From NCBI RefSeq assembly GCF_000016285.1, contig NC_011989.1, positions 1,925,001 through 1,989,000 on the forward strand: a stretch of DNA of 64,000 bases. Direction: 5' to 3'. This DNA comes from Allorhizobium ampelinum S4 (lineage in GTDB: Bacteria > Pseudomonadota > Alphaproteobacteria > Rhizobiales > Rhizobiaceae). Each line of letters begins with the position of its first letter. Position 1 is the first letter of the stretch. Made by a program: the position numbers and the translations under genes. Below are positions 61,157 through 64,000 of the stretch, one piece after another. The notes under the pieces are model-generated. The model searched no databases. It was not told the origin of the DNA and saw only the letters and a program-made list of their open reading frames with translations.

Positions 61157-62992
61157 ATGCCAGCCTATCGCTCAAGAACCACGACCCATGGCCGCAACAT
61201 GGCAGGCGCGCGCGGCCTTTGGCGCGCAACCGGCATGAAGGATGGCGATTTCGGCAAGCCGATTATTGCCGTAGTCAACTCCTTCACGCAATTCGTACCC
61301 GGTCACGTGCATCTGAAGGATCTAGGCCAGCTCGTGGCCCGCGAAATCGAAGCAGCTGGCGGCGTTGCCAAGGAATTCAACACCATCGCCGTGGATGACG
61401 GCATCGCGATGGGCCACGATGGCATGCTCTATTCGCTGCCATCGCGCGAAATCATCGCCGACTCGGTGGAATATATGGTCAATGCCCATTGCGCCGATGC
61501 CATGGTCTGCATTTCCAACTGCGACAAGATCACCCCCGGCATGTTGATGGCATCGTTGCGCCTGAACATCCCAACTGTGTTCGTCTCTGGCGGACCTATG
61601 GAAGCGGGCAAGGTTGTCATGCATGGCAAGAAGGTCGCACTTGACCTCGTGGATGCCATGGTCGCCGCTGCTGACGACAAGATTTCGGATGAAGATGTAG
61701 CGACCATCGAGCGTTCTGCCTGTCCGACATGCGGCTCATGCTCTGGCATGTTCACCGCCAATTCCATGAACTGTCTCACGGAAGCCCTCGGCCTGTCCTT
61801 ACCCGGCAATGGCTCAACGCTGGCAACCCACTCCGACCGCAAGCGGCTGTTTGTGGAAGCGGGTCATCTGATCGTTGACATCACCCGCCGCTACTATGAG
61901 CAGGACGATGAAAACGTGCTGCCGCGCAACATCGCCTCCAAGCAGGCGTTTGAAAATGCCATGGCGCTGGACATTGCCATGGGCGGCTCCACCAACACCG
62001 TGCTGCATATTCTGGCCGCCGCCTATGAAGGCGAGATTGATTTCAATCTTGATGATATTGACCAGTTGTCGCGTCGCGTGCCGTGCCTGTCCAAGGTGGC
62101 ACCGGCCAAGCAGGACGTGCATATGGAAGACGTTCACCGTGCAGGCGGCATCATGCGCATTCTCGGCGAGCTGGATCGTGGTGGCTTGATCAACCGCGAC
62201 TGCCCAACCGTTCATGCGCCAACACTGGGCGATGCTATCGACCGTTGGGATATCACGCGCACCAACTCTGAAACCGTGCGCGAGTTCTTCCGCGCTGCCC
62301 CCGGCGGCGTGCCAACGCAAGTGGCGTTTTCGCAGTCTTCTCGCTGGGATGAGCTGGACATGGACCGCGAAAATGGCGTTATCCGCTCGGTTGAAAAGCC
62401 ATTCTCCAAGGATGGTGGTCTGGCGGTGTTGAAGGGCAATATCGCCTTGGATGGCTGCATCGTCAAAACCGCTGGTGTCGATGAAAGCATCCTGAAATTT
62501 ACCGGTCCGGCCAAGGTCTATGAAAGCCAGGATTCGGCAGTCAAGGCCATTCTCAGCAATGAGGTCGTGGCAGGCGACGTTGTGGTCATCCGCTACGAAG
62601 GACCGAAGGGCGGCCCGGGCATGCAGGAAATGCTGTACCCAACCAGCTACCTGAAATCCAAGGGCCTCGGCAAGGTCTGCGCCCTGATCACCGACGGCCG
62701 CTTCTCCGGCGGCACATCGGGCCTGTCCATTGGCCACGTCTCGCCAGAAGCGGCGAACGGTGGCACCATCGGCCTGGTGCGCAACGGCGACACCATCGCC
62801 ATCGACATCCCGAACCGTACCATCGAACTGATGCTGTCCGAAGGCGAGCTCGCCGCCCGCCGCGTCTCACAGGATGCCGCTGGCTGGAAGCCTGCTGAGC
62901 ACCGCAAGCGCAAGGTGACAACGGCGCTGAAAGCCTATGCTGCGTTTGCGACGTCGGCAGATTTGGGCGCTGTGCGGAAATTACCGGAGTAA
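61157..62992 (+). CDS. ilvD: Dihydroxy-acid dehydratase
   Basis: The ATG at 61157 ([20 protein letters not shown]) is used; TGAGGTG lies upstream. The 611-aa protein has the Fe-S ligands and IlvD/Edd signatures [11 protein letters not shown] and [31 protein letters not shown] and C-terminal [20 protein letters not shown]. It converts dihydroxy acids to 2-keto acids in valine, isoleucine and leucine synthesis. Isolated from other ilv genes. Confidence 0.97.
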   Translation: MPAYRSRTTTHGRNMAGARGLWRATGMKDGDFGKPIIAVVNSFTQFVPGHVHLKDLGQLVAREIEAAGGVAKEFNTIAVDDGIAMGHDGMLYSLPSREIIADSVEYMVNAHCADAMVCISNCDKITPGMLMASLRLNIPTVFVSGGPMEAGKVVMHGKKVALDLVDAMVAAADDKISDEDVATIERSACPTCGSCSGMFTANSMNCLTEALGLSLPGNGSTLATHSDRKRLFVEAGHLIVDITRRYYEQDDENVLPRNIASKQAFENAMALDIAMGGSTNTVLHILAAAYEGEIDFNLDDIDQLSRRVPCLSKVAPAKQDVHMEDVHRAGGIMRILGELDRGGLINRDCPTVHAPTLGDAIDRWDITRTNSETVREFFRAAPGGVPTQVAFSQSSRWDELDMDRENGVIRSVEKPFSKDGGLAVLKGNIALDGCIVKTAGVDESILKFTGPAKVYESQDSAVKAILSNEVVAGDVVVIRYEGPKGGPGMQEMLYPTSYLKSKGLGKVCALITDGRFSGGTSGLSIGHVSPEAANGGTIGLVRNGDTIAIDIPNRTIELMLSEGELAARRVSQDAAGWKPAEHRKRKVTTALKAYAAFATSADLGAVRKLPE

Positions 62993-63019
62993 ACGTCGGA
63001 TATTTGAAATGTTCCTGAA

Positions 63020-63049
63020 CGCCGTCGCAAAATTGCCTTTGCGACGGCG
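63020..63049 (+). terminator. Terminator-like hairpin after ilvD
   Basis: A perfect 12-bp stem CGCCGTCGCAAA / TTTGCGACGGCG with a 6-base loop. The T run that follows (CTGTCGTTTT) is interrupted, so termination may be partial. Confidence 0.65.
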
Positions 63050-63061
63050 CTGTCGTTTTAT

Positions 63062-63538
63062 TCACAACTCAGCACGGTTGTTCATCTGCTCCCACTCCGT
63101 AAATGTCACAGTGCCACTGATCTCCGGCCGAGGTGTTTCGTGTAAAACCGTTATGAATTCGAGGGAATGGCCATCAGGATCATCAAAATAGACGCTTGCG
63201 GCTGGCACCCAAGGAAATACAACAGGCTCGTTGATCTCTGTACTGCCGCCGCCACGACGTGGAACAACACCTCTTGATTTAAGATACTCAGGTGCACGAA
63301 GTATTTCGTCTAGGGTGGTCTGAAACGCGATATGCAGTCTCATTCGCAACGGTGAACTGTGAATAGACCAAAGGCCAAGCATGGATCGGTCCCGTCCTCC
63401 GACCCAGAAAAACGCTACATTGCGGCTCGGTATTCTATGAGCAAATTCCAAACCCACGACGTCTCGATAAAAGTCGATTGACCGGTCAAGATTGGAAACA
63501 GTGAGGTGGGTCTCATACAGCCCTTTTATTGCAATCAT
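63062..63538 (-). CDS. VOC (glyoxalase/bleomycin-resistance) family protein
   Basis: The ATG at 63538 (MIAIKGLYETHLTVSNLDRS) has AAGGAG at about 9 bases; starts at 63544 and 63547 are too near it. The 158-aa protein has two beta-alpha-beta-beta-beta modules with metal-ligand candidates YETHLTV (His), LHIAF (His) and GHSLEFITVL (Glu). The FYRDVVGLE segment is the family hallmark. Substrate unknown. A SoxR-like promoter upstream suggests redox or drug induction. Confidence 0.88.
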   Translation of the reverse strand: MIAIKGLYETHLTVSNLDRSIDFYRDVVGLEFAHRIPSRNVAFFWVGGRDRSMLGLWSIHSSPLRMRLHIAFQTTLDEILRAPEYLKSRGVVPRRGGGSTEINEPVVFPWVPAASVYFDDPDGHSLEFITVLHETPRPEISGTVTFTEWEQMNNRAEL

Positions 63539-63606
63539 GTGCATCAACTCCTTATTCTGCCCTCCGCGTAAAATTGCGCTGGCAGGCTTGGTTTGGGTTG
63601 ATAGTG

Positions 63607-63637
63607 TTTGTAGAACCTCAACTTAAGTTGAGGTCAA
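63607..63637 (-). promoter_or_regulatory. SoxR-like MerR-family promoter of the VOC gene
   Basis: On the minus strand TTGACC (63632-63637) and TACAAA (63607-63612) are separated by 19 bases covering the perfect dyad CCTCAACTTAAGTTGAGG (63616-63633). CCTCAA...TTGAGG arms and the 19-base spacer are those of SoxR operators. No soxR gene is visible in the window. Confidence 0.75.
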
Positions 63638-63709
63638 TAGTGTCTCTATAAAAATGTCGAGGGAGAAACCGAAGGATGAAGAGCCTCGCCTCCTTAAATT
63701 ACCAACATT

Positions 63710-64000
63710 TTACTGCCTGATCGCACTGGAATAATCCGCTGGTGAATTCCCCGCTGCTTGTCCTTTGGCGCTGATGGCAGCACGTTTGCGCAATTCCGGT
63801 TCCGGCAGCTTCCAGACTGATGCTCCATGCTCGGCAAGATAGCCTGGCAGGTAGCCCGACAGCAAAACGCGATAATCGGTTGGAATGCCGGGTTCAATCT
63901 GGCGGGCAAGATCAAACACCACTGTGGTGCAATTGGTGGTGATTGTGTCGTAGAATTTTGGCTGTTTGGCGAGCTGATCGGCCGAATTCACGTAATTCAA
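63710..64000 (-). CDS. DUF4105 (Lnb-type) membrane/periplasmic protein, C-terminal part
   Basis: The frame is open to the window end, so only the last 96 residues are seen. NYVNSADQLAKQPKFYDTIT and TNCTTVVFDLARQ match the DUF4105 family, in which the Cys of NCTT is a proposed catalytic residue, followed by YRVLLSGYLPGYLAEHGA and the closing AAGNSPADYSSAIR. The full protein is usually about 350 aa with N-terminal membrane helices. Confidence 0.8.
   Translation of the reverse strand: MNYVNSADQLAKQPKFYDTITTNCTTVVFDLARQIEPGIPTDYRVLLSGYLPGYLAEHGASVWKLPEPELRKRAAISAKGQAAGNSPADYSSAIRQ

Overview
The window is a chromosomal segment of a Rhizobiaceae alphaproteobacterium, probably in the Agrobacterium/Allorhizobium/Rhizobium group. 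This is inferred from the protein sequences of GyrA, Ssb, Mfd, SdhE, MsrPQ, HspQ and GlnB-GlnA, from the alphaproteobacterial LexA boxes (GTTC-N7-GTTC), and from rhizobial palindromic intergenic repeats. Species cannot be fixed from the sequence alone.

Layout. (1) 1-5.3 kb is the right end of an integrated element: a tail-spike protein cut by the window edge, a small orphan SDR, a lipoprotein, tiny ORFs and a GYF_2/RDD membrane protein. It ends at a 3' half copy of a tRNA-Arg(UCU) gene (5251-5295), which looks like an attachment site, followed by the C-terminal stub of a tyrosine integrase. Two SOS boxes lie here. One precedes an intact 79-aa orphan gene and the other a decayed look-alike. 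(2) 6.1-12.8 kb holds recG, sdhE and mfd, with 56-bp tandem palindromic repeats between recG and sdhE. (3) 12.8-13.8 kb is a single AT-rich orphan membrane gene. (4) 13.9-23.3 kb is housekeeping: a DMT exporter, a DsbA-like protein, a peptide-binding protein, an IalB-like protein, hspQ, glnBA behind a sigma-54 promoter, nnrDE and a GNAT. (5) 23.2-31.9 kb carries uvrA-DUF72-GNAT divergent from ssb with a LexA box between them, then marC and gyrA. (6) 32-39.2 kb is metal and respiration: a Cu+ P-type ATPase with a MerR-type promoter, then fixG-H-I-S (ccoGHIS) behind an FNR/FixK box. (7) gnd and a metallo-beta-lactamase-fold hydrolase follow.

(8) 41.7-55.5 kb is a glycan utilisation locus. It has a LacI-type regulator divergent from a CUT1 ABC importer (binding protein, two permeases, ATPase), a GH2 beta-mannosidase, a TIM-barrel sugar isomerase, a Gfo/Idh/MocA dehydrogenase, an aldo/keto reductase and a GH43 glycosidase. 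Structured dispersed repeats are scattered through it. (9) 55.5-59.2 kb carries two tandem O-GlcNAc-transferase-like (GT41/SPINDLY) proteins. (10) 59.3-64 kb has msrQ-msrP, ilvD, a VOC protein behind a SoxR-like operator, and a DUF4105 protein cut by the window end.

How it fits together. DNA repair is over-represented (recG, mfd, uvrA, ssb, gyrA) with visible SOS control. Copper handling (CopA, CcoI) sits beside cbb3 oxidase maturation. The sugar locus can plausibly import a beta-mannoside or hemicellulose-derived oligosaccharide, cleave it in the cytoplasm and feed the products through oxidoreductases. The least explained items are the AT-rich membrane ORF, the SOS-controlled small gene and its relic, the paired GT41 enzymes, and the structured repeats in the sugar locus.
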